A DNA stretch of 64,000 nt, taken from the NCBI RefSeq assembly GCF_030811595.1, contig NZ_JAUSRB010000002.1:3038001-3102000 (forward strand), written 5' to 3'. Made by a program: the position numbers and the translations under genes. Source of the stretch: Streptosporangium brasiliense. GTDB lineage: Bacteria > Actinomycetota > Actinomycetes > Streptosporangiales > Streptosporangiaceae. Positions 34,328 through 44,340 of the stretch are shown in pieces (the first letter of the stretch is position 1; every line of letters starts with the position of its first letter). The notes under the pieces are model-generated. The model was given only the letters and a program-made list of their open reading frames with translations. It searched no databases and was not told the DNA's origin.

Positions 34328-34482
34328 GGACGGGGTGAAGCGGTGCCCGGACCCGAGGGTGTCCGGACCGATCGTGGGGTCAGATCGGGCCGGGGCGGGC
34401 CTGGCCGGGGTGGGCCGGGGCGGGCCGGAAAAATCTTCGGCGGCACCGATGAGTCCGAGCGGCGGGCGTCGTTACAGCTCAC

Positions 34483-35274
34483 ATGACACTGCTACTCCAG
34501 GACAAGAACGTGATCATCTATGGGGCCGGCGGGGGGATCGGCGGCGGCGTCGCCCGGACCTTCGCCCGGGAGGGGGCCCGGGTCTTCCTCACCGGGCGGA
34601 CCCTGAAGACACTAGAGGCGGTCGCCGAGGACATCGCGGCCGACGGCGGGTCCGCCGAGGTGGCCGAGCTCGACGCCCTCGACGGGCGGGCCGTCGAGGA
34701 GCACGTCCGGGCCGTGACCGCCCAGGCGGGTGGTGTCGACGTGTCCTTCAACCTCATCTCACGCGGGGACGTGCAGGGGATCCCGCTGGTCGACATGACC
34801 GTCGCGGACCTGACCTGCCCCGTCACGACGGGTCTGACGTCGACCTTCCTCACCGCACAGGCGGCCGCGCGCCAGATGATCAAGCAGGGGTCGGGCGTCA
34901 TCCTCTCGTTGACCAGCGGGTCCTCCAAGGCCACCACCCCGATGATGGGCGGTACCGGACCGGCTGACGCGGCGGTCGAGACGTTCCTCCGCTATCTGGC
35001 GGCCGAGGTCGGGCCGCACGGGGTCCGCGTCGTCGGCCTGCACACGGCCGGGGTCGTGGAGACCATGTCGCGGGAGAAGGTCGTCGAGGTCAACGACGGG
35101 ATGGCCGACTTCGACCCGGCGGCGTTCGAGCAGATGCTCGCCGGGATGACCATGCTCCGCCGGGCGCCTCGGCTGGCCCAGGTCGCCGACGTGGCGGCGT
35201 TCCTGGCCTCGGATCGGGCCAGTGCCGTGACCAGCACGATCACCAACGTGACCTGCGGTCTGGTCGCCGGCTAG
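34483..35274 (+). CDS. SDR-fold protein lacking the catalytic Tyr-Lys pair
   Basis: 263 residues with the short-chain dehydrogenase Rossmann motif GAGGGIGGGVARTFAREG and the C-terminal VTSTITNVTCGLVAG typical of classical SDRs. The active site is altered: the NNAG motif reads FNLISR, and where YxxxK should occur the sequence is TGPADAAVETF, placing Thr and Asp at the Tyr and Lys positions by manual alignment; a Ser in SLTSGSS remains. It could be a regulatory pseudoenzyme or use a different mechanism. It stands alone between the glycosyltransferase and a repeat-rich gap. Confidence 0.8.
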   Translation: MTLLLQDKNVIIYGAGGGIGGGVARTFAREGARVFLTGRTLKTLEAVAEDIAADGGSAEVAELDALDGRAVEEHVRAVTAQAGGVDVSFNLISRGDVQGIPLVDMTVADLTCPVTTGLTSTFLTAQAAARQMIKQGSGVILSLTSGSSKATTPMMGGTGPADAAVETFLRYLAAEVGPHGVRVVGLHTAGVVETMSREKVVEVNDGMADFDPAAFEQMLAGMTMLRRAPRLAQVADVAAFLASDRASAVTSTITNVTCGLVAG

Positions 35275-35299
35275 CCGGTCCAGGACGGTGCGGCGGCCG

Positions 35300-35427
35300 C
35301 CGGGGTCCGGGGAGCCGGGTGAGGCGGTCGCCGGGGCCTGGCGAGCCGGTCCGGGGCGGTTAAGGCGGGGCCGGGGTCCGGGGAGCCGGGTGAGGCGGCT
35401 GCCGGGGCCTGGCGAGCCGGTCCGGGG
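35300..35427. repeat. 57-bp direct repeat, two copies, in the gap before the sigma factor gene
   Basis: Copies at 35300-35356 and 35371-35427 differ at only two adjacent bases (TC versus CT). The 336-base gap is otherwise GC-rich low-complexity sequence with a partial third copy near 35446. No gene is visible there. Confidence 0.8.
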
Positions 35428-35610
35428 TCGTCTCACCGTCTCCCGGGGGCCCGGGGAGCCGGTCCGCTCGCCCGAGGGGGCGAGGGGCGATGCCCGCGGG
35501 GATTTTGCCCAGCCGATGCCCCGCCGATGCCCTGACCGATGAGTTCCCGGCCACCGCACGTTGTACGGTCCATGAACCGTCACCACGCTCCCGGACGAGA
35601 GAGCCGTTCC

Positions 35611-36609
<999 letters not shown>

Positions 36610-36639
36610 CGCGCCACCCCCGCCCCCGCCGCCCCGCGC

Positions 36640-36775
36640 AGGCACGGGCCACCCCGTCTCGCGCAGCCACGGGCCACCCCGCGCAGCCACACCACGGGCC
36701 CGCCCCGCGTCGCATCATGGCGGGCTGCGCGTCGCATGGCGGGCTGAGAGGGATCTCAGCGACGCTCAGCGTCGC
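36640..36775. repeat. Short direct repeats and a hairpin before the polyprenyl synthase gene
   Basis: CGCAGCCACGGGCCACCCC-like units and CGTCGCAT(CAT)GGCGGGCTG occur twice each between 36640 and 36746. A perfect 8-bp hairpin GCGACGCT-C-AGCGTCGC follows at 36759-36775, possibly the sigma gene terminator. Confidence 0.55.
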
Positions 36776-36833
36776 CTCAGCGGTGATCGGGCAGCGTGGA
36801 GGGCGTAATCAGGTGACCTGAGGAGGAATCGCC

Positions 36834-37814
36834 GTGCTCACCCATGTCACGCGTCCCGAGGAGATCCTCGGCAGCCCGGCCGTCTCGGCCGGGCTGCTGC
36901 GGGTGGAGCGCCGTATCCACAGACTGAGCACCTCCTCCCGGCTGCCTCTCATCAACAGCGCGGCCGGGCGCATCACCGGCGCCGGCGGGAAGCGGCTGCG
37001 GCCCGCGCTGACGCTGGCGACCGCGCTCGCGCTGGGCGGGTCCGTCAGCGACCGGGTGGTCACCGCGGCGGCGTGTGTGGAGCTCATCCACGCCGGCTCG
37101 CTGGTCCACGACGACCTCATGGACAAGGCCGTCGAGCGCAGGGGAGTGCGGACCCTGAACGCCGAGCTCGGCGACGCCAGGGCGCTGGTGGTCGGGGACT
37201 TCATGCTGGCCAGGGCCGGGCTCGCCGCGCTCGCCCTGGTCTCCAAGCCGGTCGCCGCGACGCTCGCCGCCGTGGTCGTCGAGCTCGCCGAGGGGCAGTT
37301 CCAGGAGGCCGCCGAGCTGTTCGACCCCGGCCGCACCCCGGAGGACGCGCTGCGGTCGATCACCGGGAAGACCGCGTCCCTGTTCCGGGCGAGCTGCCTG
37401 GTCGCGCACCCGGACGGGCGGAGCATGGCCGAGTACGGTGAACGGTTCGGCGTGCTCTTCCAGGTCCTCGACGACCTGCTGGACCTGGCCTCCACCGCCG
37501 ACCGGCTCGGCAAGCCGGTCGGCAACGATCTCCGGCAGGGCGTCTACACCCTCCCGCTGCTGCTGGCGCTGCGCGACGACTGCGGGGACCTGCGCTCCTT
37601 CCTCGGCAGGCGGCTGCGCGAGGACGAGATCACGATCCTGCTCGCCCGCCTGCGGCGCAGCCACATGGTCGAGGGCACCCTGGCCTACTGCCGCGATCTC
37701 GCCGCCGAGGCGCTGGCCTCGCTCCCGGCCGTCGCCGACCCGCGGATCGCCGCCGCCCTGCACGACCTGCCGACGGCCTACATCAACTGGGCCGAGTCGC
37801 TGGTCGCCGGCTGA
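36834..37814 (+). CDS. Polyprenyl (isoprenoid) diphosphate synthase
   Basis: 326 residues. The trans-prenyltransferase fold has both aspartate-rich motifs, DDLMD at residue 93 and DDLLD at residue 213, plus GGKRLRPAL and GKTASLFRAS. AGGAGG lies 7 bases before GTG 36834. It would condense isopentenyl diphosphate onto an allylic primer to make a C30-C50 side chain (quinone or carrier lipid). The chain length cannot be read with certainty. No menaquinone or carotenoid genes are adjacent. Confidence 0.92.
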   Translation: MLTHVTRPEEILGSPAVSAGLLRVERRIHRLSTSSRLPLINSAAGRITGAGGKRLRPALTLATALALGGSVSDRVVTAAACVELIHAGSLVHDDLMDKAVERRGVRTLNAELGDARALVVGDFMLARAGLAALALVSKPVAATLAAVVVELAEGQFQEAAELFDPGRTPEDALRSITGKTASLFRASCLVAHPDGRSMAEYGERFGVLFQVLDDLLDLASTADRLGKPVGNDLRQGVYTLPLLLALRDDCGDLRSFLGRRLREDEITILLARLRRSHMVEGTLAYCRDLAAEALASLPAVADPRIAAALHDLPTAYINWAESLVAG

Positions 37815-37844
37815 ACCTCCGGGGTGGGCGGTACGGTGGCGCGG

Positions 37845-37951
37845 GCCGTACCGCCGCGCGGGCCGTACGGCGGCGCGGGCTGGACCCCAGGGCGGGGCTC
37901 TGTATGGCAGGGCGGGCGGACCCCAGGGCGGGCCGTACGGCGGGGCGGGCG
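37845..37951. repeat. GC-rich direct repeats between convergent genes
   Basis: GGGCCGTACGGCGG occurs near 37860 and 37930, and GGACCCCAGGGCGG near 37882 and 37918. They fill the 169-base gap between the polyprenyl synthase and the convergent methyltransferase gene. Confidence 0.55.
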
Positions 37952-37983
37952 GTCTCCCGCCGGTCCGCGTGCCGGCGCTGCCG

Positions 37984-38625
37984 TCAACGGCGCCCCGGCC
38001 CGTCCCCCGCGGCCGGGGGCGGGCCCTCCGAGGCCGTGAAGACCAGCGCGGGCGGGACGTTGTGCCAGACCGGGCCCATGGTGCCGACGGTGGTGAAAGT
38101 GCTCTCCAGCAGCCCGCGGAACAGCCGGAAGCGCCGGAAGGGCATCGCGGTCAGGGTGGTGACGGTGCTGAACATCCCGCCCAGGGCGAGCGCGGCCGAC
38201 ACCTCGTCCAGGATGCGCTTCTGCTGCCGCTCGTCGAACAGGGTCCAGGGCAGGGAGGAGACGACCGCGTCGACCTGTGTCACCCCGGCCCGCCCCAGAA
38301 ACCTGCCCAGGTCGCCCGCGTCGCCGGCGATCACTTCCAGCCAGGGGCGGCTGCGCCGTAGGTGGCGGACCATGTCGTGGTTGAGCTCGATGGCGAGCTG
38401 CCGCCCGTCCGGCGGCAGGCGGTCGCGGATCGCGTCGCTGATCACGCCGCCGCCGGCGCCGAGCTCGACGACCACGGCTCCGCGGGTGCCCGGGACGACC
38501 GAGGTGGCCAGCCGGGCGACGGCCTTCGAGCTGGGCGCGATCGCGCCCAGCTGGTGGGGATTACGCATGATCGCACCGAGGAAGGTGCGGGTGTCGCCGT
38601 CGCCGGGACGGGTTCCAGGCAGCAC
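37984..38625 (-). CDS. PmtA-like SAM-dependent methyltransferase (phospholipid N-methyltransferase type)
   Basis: 213 residues. FLGAIMRNPHQLGAIAPSSKAVARL is the typical N-terminus of the PmtA/rRNA-adenine-like group. VVVELGAGGGVISDAI is SAM motif I, followed by AIELNHDMVRHLR and DAVVSSLPWTLF (the NPPY-equivalent position). Relatives methylate phosphatidylethanolamine or other lipids. GTG 38625 is the likely start. A hairpin (38638-38654) overlaps its promoter region. Confidence 0.8.
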   Translation of the reverse strand: MLPGTRPGDGDTRTFLGAIMRNPHQLGAIAPSSKAVARLATSVVPGTRGAVVVELGAGGGVISDAIRDRLPPDGRQLAIELNHDMVRHLRRSRPWLEVIAGDAGDLGRFLGRAGVTQVDAVVSSLPWTLFDERQQKRILDEVSAALALGGMFSTVTTLTAMPFRRFRLFRGLLESTFTTVGTMGPVWHNVPPALVFTASEGPPPAAGDGPGRR

Positions 38626-38637
38626 CAGCAGCTTATT

Positions 38638-38654
38638 CCCCCACCACTAGGGGG
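38638..38654. promoter_or_regulatory. Hairpin/palindrome CCCCC-N7-GGGGG upstream of the pmtA-like gene
   Basis: A 5-bp G/C inverted repeat embedded in AT-rich flanks, 13 bases upstream of the pmtA-like start and 28 bases after the TetR stop. It may be the TetR gene terminator or a regulator site. Confidence 0.35.
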
Positions 38655-38681
38655 TTATGTCAGATTTACGAACTTTAGTGA

Positions 38682-39344
38682 TCAATGACTGTTTTCTGGC
38701 ACGCTGTCATGAGGCTTCTCCGCCCGGGTAGCGTGTTCGAAGAGGTCGGCCAGCTCGCGTGCGTGCGCGTCGAGGTCGTGCTCGGGGTGGGTGACCCAGT
38801 AGGCGAACATGTTGTCGATCGAGCCGGCGTGGGCCACGGCCATCACCCGCAGGTCGAAGGCGCGGAACTCCCCGCTCCGCTGGCCGAGGCGGTAGATCTC
38901 CTCCAGTGCCTGGAAGAGCGGCTCGCTGGCGGCGATGCCGAAGCGCGGCGAGCCGTCGGGCTGGCGCAGGTTGTAGAAGATCTCGCCGAGCGCCTTGATC
39001 TGGGTCCTGTTACCGCGCATGTGTTCGGCGACGGTCAGGATATGCGTGCGCAGCAGGCCCGTCGCGGTCTGCTCCTGCTCCATCCGGGCTGTGACGAACG
39101 CGAGGATGCCGTCGTAGACGTGGTTGACGACCTCCTCCATCAGCTCGTCCTTGCCGGCGAAGTGGTAGGAGATCACACCCTTGCTGATGCCGGCGTGCTT
39201 GGCGATCAGGGCCAGTGACGCCTTCGCGAACCCCGCGTCGGCGATGACCTCGACGGCGGAGGTGATGATCTGGGCGCGCCTGGCCTGCTCGATGAACGAC
39301 CGCCGCTTCTGGCCGTCTGGCTCATTTTCTGGCCGCATGGCCAT
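38682..39344 (-). CDS. TetR/AcrR-family regulator
   Basis: 220 residues with an N-terminal TetR helix-turn-helix (IITSAVEVIADAGFAKASLALIAKHAGISKGVISYHFAGKDEL) and a ligand domain. No ribosome site precedes ATG 39344, so translation may be leaderless; an alternative ATG lies two codons downstream. It follows the P450 gene on the same strand with 80 bases and a hairpin between them. Its targets are not evident; it is not the KstR-like regulator, which lies at 57 kb. Confidence 0.88.
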   Translation of the reverse strand: MAMRPENEPDGQKRRSFIEQARRAQIITSAVEVIADAGFAKASLALIAKHAGISKGVISYHFAGKDELMEEVVNHVYDGILAFVTARMEQEQTATGLLRTHILTVAEHMRGNRTQIKALGEIFYNLRQPDGSPRFGIAASEPLFQALEEIYRLGQRSGEFRAFDLRVMAVAHAGSIDNMFAYWVTHPEHDLDAHARELADLFEHATRAEKPHDSVPENSH

Positions 39345-39398
39345 AATTTAGCACGATCGGCCAGAAGGGGGGCGTGAGGCCCGCCGGAACCGGCCGCG

Positions 39399-39419
39399 GG
39401 CCGACCGGGGCGGTCGGCC
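39399..39419. terminator. Hairpin terminator of the P450 gene
   Basis: GGCCGACC-N5-GGTCGGCC, an 8-bp perfect stem 5 bases past the P450 stop codon. Confidence 0.65.
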
Positions 39420-39424
39420 GCGCG

Positions 39425-40651
39425 TCAGGCGAGGGTGACCGGCAGATCCTTGATGCCGTTGATGAAGTTGGAGCGGAGCCGGCGGGCCGGGCCGGCCTGG
39501 GCCAGCTTGGGCAGCCGCTCGGCCAGCACCTCGAAGAGCACCCGGAGCTCCAGCTTGGCGAGGTGGTTGCCGAGGCAGAAGTGGGCCCCGCCGCCGCCGA
39601 AGCCGATGTGCGGGTTGGGGTCACGGCCGATGTCGAAGGTTCCGGGGTCGGCGAACACGTCCTCGTCCCGGTTGGCGGAGCTGTAGAAGACCACGATCTT
39701 GTCGTCCTCCTTGACCTCCTGCCCGCCGATCGTCGTGTCGGCGGTGGCCGTACGGCGGAAGAGGTTCACCGGGGAGACCCAGCGGACGATCTCGTCGGCC
39801 GCGGTCCGGGCGAGGGCGGGCTCGGCGACCAGCCGCCGCCACTGGTCGGGATGCTCGAAGAAGGCGAGCATGCCCCCGGAGGCCGCGTTGCGGGTGGTCT
39901 CGTTGCCCGCGACGACCAGCAGGAGCACGAACAGGTCGAACTCCTCCTCGGTGAGGGTCTCGTCGGCCGCGTCGGGCATGATCAGTTTGGTGGCGATGTC
40001 CTCCCGGGGCTGCTCGCGCCGCTCGGCGGCCAGGGCGTTGGCGTAGGCGTAGACCTCCATGGCCGCGTTCTGGCCCTCGGTGGGGTCGGCCGCGTAGTCC
40101 GGGTCCTCGGCCCCGATCATCTGGTTGGACCAGTTGAAGATCTTGTCCCGGTCCTCGACGGGGGCGCCGAGCAGCTCGCAGATCACATACAGCGGCAGCG
40201 GGGCGGCGATGTCCCTGACGAAGTCGGTCGACCCGCGCCCCTTGGCCTCGTCCACCAGCCCGTGGCAGATGTCGCGGATGTGCTGCTCCAGGGCGCCCAT
40301 CATGCGCGGGGTGAAACCCCGGTTGACCAGGGAGCGTCGCCGGGTGTGCTCCGGTGGGTCCTGGTTGAGCATCATCATCCGCTGGAGCGCGCGCTGGTCC
40401 TCGGGCATCTCGTTGAACAGCGCGAGCTTCCGGCTGGAGGAGAACAGGTCGGAGTGGCGGGAGACGTGCACCACGTCGGCGTGTCTGGTGACCGCCCAGA
40501 AGCCGGGCCAGCCCCGTTCGGGGTCGCCTCCGTGCCGGTAGACCGGCGCGTTGGCCCGCAGCCAGGCGAGCTGGCCGTGCGGCGCGCCGCTCCGCTGGTA
40601 GAAGTCCTGGTCGACAAGGTCGATTTCCATCTGCTCTCCCATGAGAACCAT
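39425..40651 (-). CDS. cyp125: CYP125-like cytochrome P450, steroid C26/C27 monooxygenase
   Basis: 408 residues, full length. Oxygen-activating I-helix AGNETTRN, ExxR region DEIVRWVSPVNLF, and the heme-Cys loop FGGGGAHFCLGNHLA. The stretch HPDQWRRL...AADEIVRW.SPV..FRRTA and SNQMIGAEDPDYA match the CYP125/CYP124/CYP142 group that hydroxylates the sterol side-chain terminus. GAGGAG lies 8 bases before ATG 40651. A perfect KstR-type box sits 141 bases upstream. Redox partners are not adjacent; the ferredoxin at 17 kb is a candidate. It could be CYP124 or CYP142 by subfamily. Confidence 0.85.
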   Translation of the reverse strand: MVLMGEQMEIDLVDQDFYQRSGAPHGQLAWLRANAPVYRHGGDPERGWPGFWAVTRHADVVHVSRHSDLFSSSRKLALFNEMPEDQRALQRMMMLNQDPPEHTRRRSLVNRGFTPRMMGALEQHIRDICHGLVDEAKGRGSTDFVRDIAAPLPLYVICELLGAPVEDRDKIFNWSNQMIGAEDPDYAADPTEGQNAAMEVYAYANALAAERREQPREDIATKLIMPDAADETLTEEEFDLFVLLLVVAGNETTRNAASGGMLAFFEHPDQWRRLVAEPALARTAADEIVRWVSPVNLFRRTATADTTIGGQEVKEDDKIVVFYSSANRDEDVFADPGTFDIGRDPNPHIGFGGGGAHFCLGNHLAKLELRVLFEVLAERLPKLAQAGPARRLRSNFINGIKDLPVTLA

Positions 40652-40791
40652 ACGAGCATCTCCTCGATGCCCTTGACGAGACCGGAGCGCGGCCGTCGCG
40701 CCTCACCGGCGGGCCGGACACCCGCCACCCGCCTCCCGGGGGCTCGCTCCGCCGTCAGGTATTTGATCAAGCGCTTGGTTACTTCTCTTTC

Positions 40792-40805
40792 TGAAACGTG
40801 TTCTA
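40792..40805. promoter_or_regulatory. KstR-type operator box upstream of the P450 gene
   Basis: TGAAACGTGTTCTA fits TNNAACNNGTTNNA exactly, in the noncoding region between the P450 start and the end of the fucosidase gene. Confidence 0.7.
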
Positions 40806-40950
40806 TTACGGGTGGCCGGGACAGTCAAGGGCCGGGGCCCGCGCGAGGCCCCGGCTCCCGGCCGTCCCGGCCGGTTGGCCGGTTGGGTGGGTCAGGTCGG
40901 CCGGTTGGGTGGGTCAAGGTCAGCAGGCCGGGCCGTCGGCCGGGCCGGGG

Positions 40951-43900
40951 TCAGAAGGCCAGGTCCTGCCAGGTGCCGACCTCGGCCGGGGGCAGGGCTC
41001 TGGGCAGGATGGCCATGCGGTCGACGGCTCCGGTCAGGCGCTGGCCGCCACCTTGGTCGGCGGCGAAGCGCAGGGGGCGGGAGGCGCAGCCGTTGACGCC
41101 GCTCGCGGTGGTGGTGCCGCCGCCGATCCGGGCGCCGTCCACGTAGACGGAGATCGCGCCGGTCCGGTCGGCGGTGACCACGAGGTCGACGTAGCGGCCG
41201 GTCGGAACGGTGGCGTCGGTGGTCACATTGCGCCCGGCGCCGATGAAGCGCAGCTTGCCGGCCGGGGTGATGTCGACGATGACGCCGTCGGTGCCGGGGT
41301 CGCCGGAGGGCTGGGAGTCGAAGAGCCGGCGGTAGCCGGTCCCGCCGATCTTGACCTCGGCGGCGAAGGTGGCCTCGCGCAGGAAGCCGAGTGTCGTGTT
41401 CGCGGTGGTGAGGTAGGTGGAGCCGTTCAGGACCAGCCCGCTGCCGGTGGGCGCCGAGCTCTCGTAGGTCGCGGTGCCGGTGACCGTCGCGTCGCGGCCG
41501 TTGCCCGAGTCGTCGGCGACCGCCGTACCCGACGACGGGTCCCAGGCGACGACCGGCCGGTCGGCGGGGGCCGGCGCGCAGGGCGGGACGGCGCCTTCAT
41601 CGGTGATCGTGTAGGTCTTGCCCGCCTGGGCGTTCCAGGTGAGCGTCTCGCCGTCGCGGCCCGGGGTGACCGTCGCGCCGGTCTCGTCCTGGACCCGGTA
41701 GCGGCCCGCGACCAGGGCCGCGCGGACCTTGAGGGTCCCGCTCCTCCCGGGACGCAGGGTGATCTTCTCACCGGTGCCGTTGCGCCAGGAGACGTCCACG
41801 GTCACGTCGCCCCGGGCGCGCAGGCCGGTGACCGAGCCGGTCGGCCAGGCCGACGGCAGCGCGGGCAGCACGTGGACCGTGCCGTGCTGGCTCTGCAGCA
41901 GCATCTCGGCCATGCCGGAGGTGGCGCCGAAGTTGCCGTCGATCTGGAACGGGGGGTGGGTGTCCCAGAGGTTGTCCAGCGTGGAGGACTTGAGCTGCTC
42001 GCTGAGCATCTTGTGGGAGTGGTCGCCGTCCAGCAGCCGGGCCCAGAAGTTGACCTTCCACGCCTTGCTCCAGCCGGTGCCGCCGTCGCCGCGCGCGGTG
42101 AGCGAGACCTTGGCGGCCGCGGCCTCCGGCGTGCCCGCCACGATCTGCCGCCCGGGGTGCAGGGCGAACAGGTGCGAGACGTGCCGGTGGGTGTTGGCGC
42201 GGTCGTCCCAGTCGGTCTTCCACTCCTGCAACTGGCCCCAGGAGCCCACCCGGATGCCCCGGTCGAGCTTGGCCAGCGCGGCCGTCACCTCGGCCTGGAA
42301 GGCGGAGTCGACGTTCAGCTTCTTCGCCGCCTCCAGGCTGTTGGTCAGCACGTCGAAGACGATCTGCTGGGACATCGAGGCGCCCGCGGAGAAGTCGCCC
42401 TGCTCGGGGGAGTAGCTCGGGGAGACCACGAGCTTGCCGTCCCGCGGGTCGAGGTGCAGGTTGTCCAGCCAGAACTCGGCCGCGCCCTTCATCACCGGGT
42501 AGGCGGTGTCCCGCAGGTAGGCGGTGTCGCCGTTGAAGCGGTAGTGATCGTACATCTGCTGGGTCACCCAGGCCGCCGCCTCGGGGAACCAGAAGGCGGT
42601 GGCCCAGTCGTGCACGCCGGTGAACCCGAACGGGTTGGTCTCGTTGTGCACCACCCAGCCGCGCGAGCCGAACATCTCCTGCGCGGTCTTCCGGCCGGGG
42701 GCCACCATGGCCTTGATGTAGCGGTCGTAGGCGACGGTCGTCTCGGTGAGGTTGGTCTGCTCGGCGAGCCAGTAGTTCATCTGCAGGTTGATGTTGACGT
42801 GGTAGTCGGCCGACCAGGGCGGGCTGGTCGAGTTGTTCCACACCCCCTGCAGGTTGGCCGGCAGCGCCTCGTCGCGCGAGGAGGAGATGAGCAGGTAGCG
42901 CCCGTAGGCGAAGAACATCGCCTCCAGGGCGCGGTCGTCGGCCGAGGTGCCGCCGGTGTAGGCCGCGCGGAGCCGGTCGGTGGGGATCGCCGGGACCCGC
43001 CGGCCGAGGTCCAGCTTCACCCGGTCGAACAGCTTGCGGTAGTCGTGCTGGTGGGCCGTCTTGAGCTGGTCGAAGCTCTTGGCGGCGGCCGTGTCGACGG
43101 CGGCGGTCACCGCGGCGTGCGGGTCCGGGCCCCGGTAGGAGGGATGGACGCCGGCGTAGTCGGTACCGGCCGACAGCACGAACATCGCGCTGTCGGCGCC
43201 GGTGACGGTGACCCGGTCGGTCCCGTCGGTACGGCTGCCGCCCTGGGTGATGACCTGGATCTGCGACTCGAACCGCATGCCGTTGTCGGCGAGCGCGCCC
43301 CGGACGGTCAGGCGGCCGCCCGCGACCGAGACCTGCCTGTCCGAGCGGGGGGAGGAGGTCCGGAGCGTGAAGGAGACCTTGCCCGCCTGGCTGGCGGAGA
43401 TCCGCCCGACGATGACGCCGCCGGGGTGGCTGGCGAAGTACTCCCGGGAGTAGGTGACGCCGTCGGCGGTGTAGCCGACCCGGGCGATCGCCTCGCGCAG
43501 GCTCAGCTCCCGCCGGTAGCCGGTGGGGGCGGCCGGGGCGTCCGGCACGTCCAGCCAGAGGTCGCCGAAGGTCTGGTAGGCCCCGAACCCGCTCTTGGGC
43601 TGGCCGAGCTTGGCCGCCACCGCCGAGGGGGACATCTTCCCGTCCCGGTCGATCTGCGCCTGGACCTCGGCGATGGCGTTCGGCCGGGGGGTGGTCCAGT
43701 TGCCGGAGTTGTATCCGCTGGAGCCGGGGCCGCCGGTCCACAGCGTCTTCTCGTTGAACTGGATCTGCTCGCTCGCGACCCCGCCGAACACCATGGCGCC
43801 CAGCGCGCCGTTGCCGATCGGCAGCGCCTGGGTCTCCCAGTCGGTGGCGGGCTTGTCGTACCAGAGCGTCAAATCGTCGGGTGTCTGTACGGCTGCCGCA

Positions 43901-44007
43901 CCCTTCTTCGGCTCCGCATGGGCCAGATTCTGCCCATAGAAGCTGGTGGCAAGGGTGATTGCGGCTAGCGCGGTGATGCTGAGTCGTCGTCTTGGGGGGT
44001 GGGACAA
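40951..44007 (-). CDS. Secreted GH95 alpha-L-fucosidase with C-terminal LamG-like domain
   Basis: 1018 residues. A Sec signal peptide (~1-31, LSITALAAITLATSFYGQNLAHA) precedes an N-terminal beta domain (LWYDKPATDWETQALPIGNG, GGVASEQIQFNEKTLW) and the (alpha/alpha)6 barrel. NINLQMNYW carries the two Asn that assist water activation in GH95, and HRHVSHLFALHPG the acid/base region. Residues ~790-1010 form a concanavalin/LamG-like module. TTG 44007 has GGAGGA 5 bases upstream. It releases L-fucose from glycans outside the cell and is divergent from the fucose catabolic operon, sharing its 333-base regulatory region. Confidence 0.92.
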   Translation of the reverse strand: MSHPPRRRLSITALAAITLATSFYGQNLAHAEPKKGAAAVQTPDDLTLWYDKPATDWETQALPIGNGALGAMVFGGVASEQIQFNEKTLWTGGPGSSGYNSGNWTTPRPNAIAEVQAQIDRDGKMSPSAVAAKLGQPKSGFGAYQTFGDLWLDVPDAPAAPTGYRRELSLREAIARVGYTADGVTYSREYFASHPGGVIVGRISASQAGKVSFTLRTSSPRSDRQVSVAGGRLTVRGALADNGMRFESQIQVITQGGSRTDGTDRVTVTGADSAMFVLSAGTDYAGVHPSYRGPDPHAAVTAAVDTAAAKSFDQLKTAHQHDYRKLFDRVKLDLGRRVPAIPTDRLRAAYTGGTSADDRALEAMFFAYGRYLLISSSRDEALPANLQGVWNNSTSPPWSADYHVNINLQMNYWLAEQTNLTETTVAYDRYIKAMVAPGRKTAQEMFGSRGWVVHNETNPFGFTGVHDWATAFWFPEAAAWVTQQMYDHYRFNGDTAYLRDTAYPVMKGAAEFWLDNLHLDPRDGKLVVSPSYSPEQGDFSAGASMSQQIVFDVLTNSLEAAKKLNVDSAFQAEVTAALAKLDRGIRVGSWGQLQEWKTDWDDRANTHRHVSHLFALHPGRQIVAGTPEAAAAKVSLTARGDGGTGWSKAWKVNFWARLLDGDHSHKMLSEQLKSSTLDNLWDTHPPFQIDGNFGATSGMAEMLLQSQHGTVHVLPALPSAWPTGSVTGLRARGDVTVDVSWRNGTGEKITLRPGRSGTLKVRAALVAGRYRVQDETGATVTPGRDGETLTWNAQAGKTYTITDEGAVPPCAPAPADRPVVAWDPSSGTAVADDSGNGRDATVTGTATYESSAPTGSGLVLNGSTYLTTANTTLGFLREATFAAEVKIGGTGYRRLFDSQPSGDPGTDGVIVDITPAGKLRFIGAGRNVTTDATVPTGRYVDLVVTADRTGAISVYVDGARIGGGTTTASGVNGCASRPLRFAADQGGGQRLTGAVDRMAILPRALPPAEVGTWQDLAF

Positions 44008-44309
44008 CCGATTCCTCCGATCACAGGGCCGACCTGTCTCAAGGAGATAGCACCGAAACCTCGGAGTAACAAGGCTCGTCCTCCGATGTTTGAAGCCAGT
44101 GGATCAACGAAACCGCCCGCGCCATAGGAGTTCCTGTGGATGGGCCGCGCGGCCGCCCGCCCCGGTTAAATCCGATGACTGGTCGGGGTCGGTCGGGAAA
44201 GATCCCGTCATAAGGCCACCATCTGCGGTTTCTCCTCTATAACGGATCGGATGTATCCCTCGGTGAGGGGTTGACATCGGGCTTTGGCGTCCTCCAGCAT
44301 CACGGAACA

Positions 44310-44324
44310 AGACATCCGATGTAT
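44310..44324. promoter_or_regulatory. GntR-type operator at the fucose operon promoter
   Basis: AGACATCCGATGTAT matches the palindrome AGACATC-N-GATGTCT found before the GntR gene (54553-54567) with one mismatch. It lies 16 bases before the first operon start. The 333-base divergent region (44008-44340) also contains half-sites GGATCGGATGTATCC (near 44244) and GACATCGG (near 44273); no gene was seen in it. Confidence 0.7.
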
Positions 44325-44340
44325 GACTGAAGGGTGCGGT

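Noticed and set aside
44104-44283. Minus-strand frames in the fucosidase/fucD divergent region
   Set aside because: No ribosome site or recognisable product; the region is explained by promoters and GntR half-sites.
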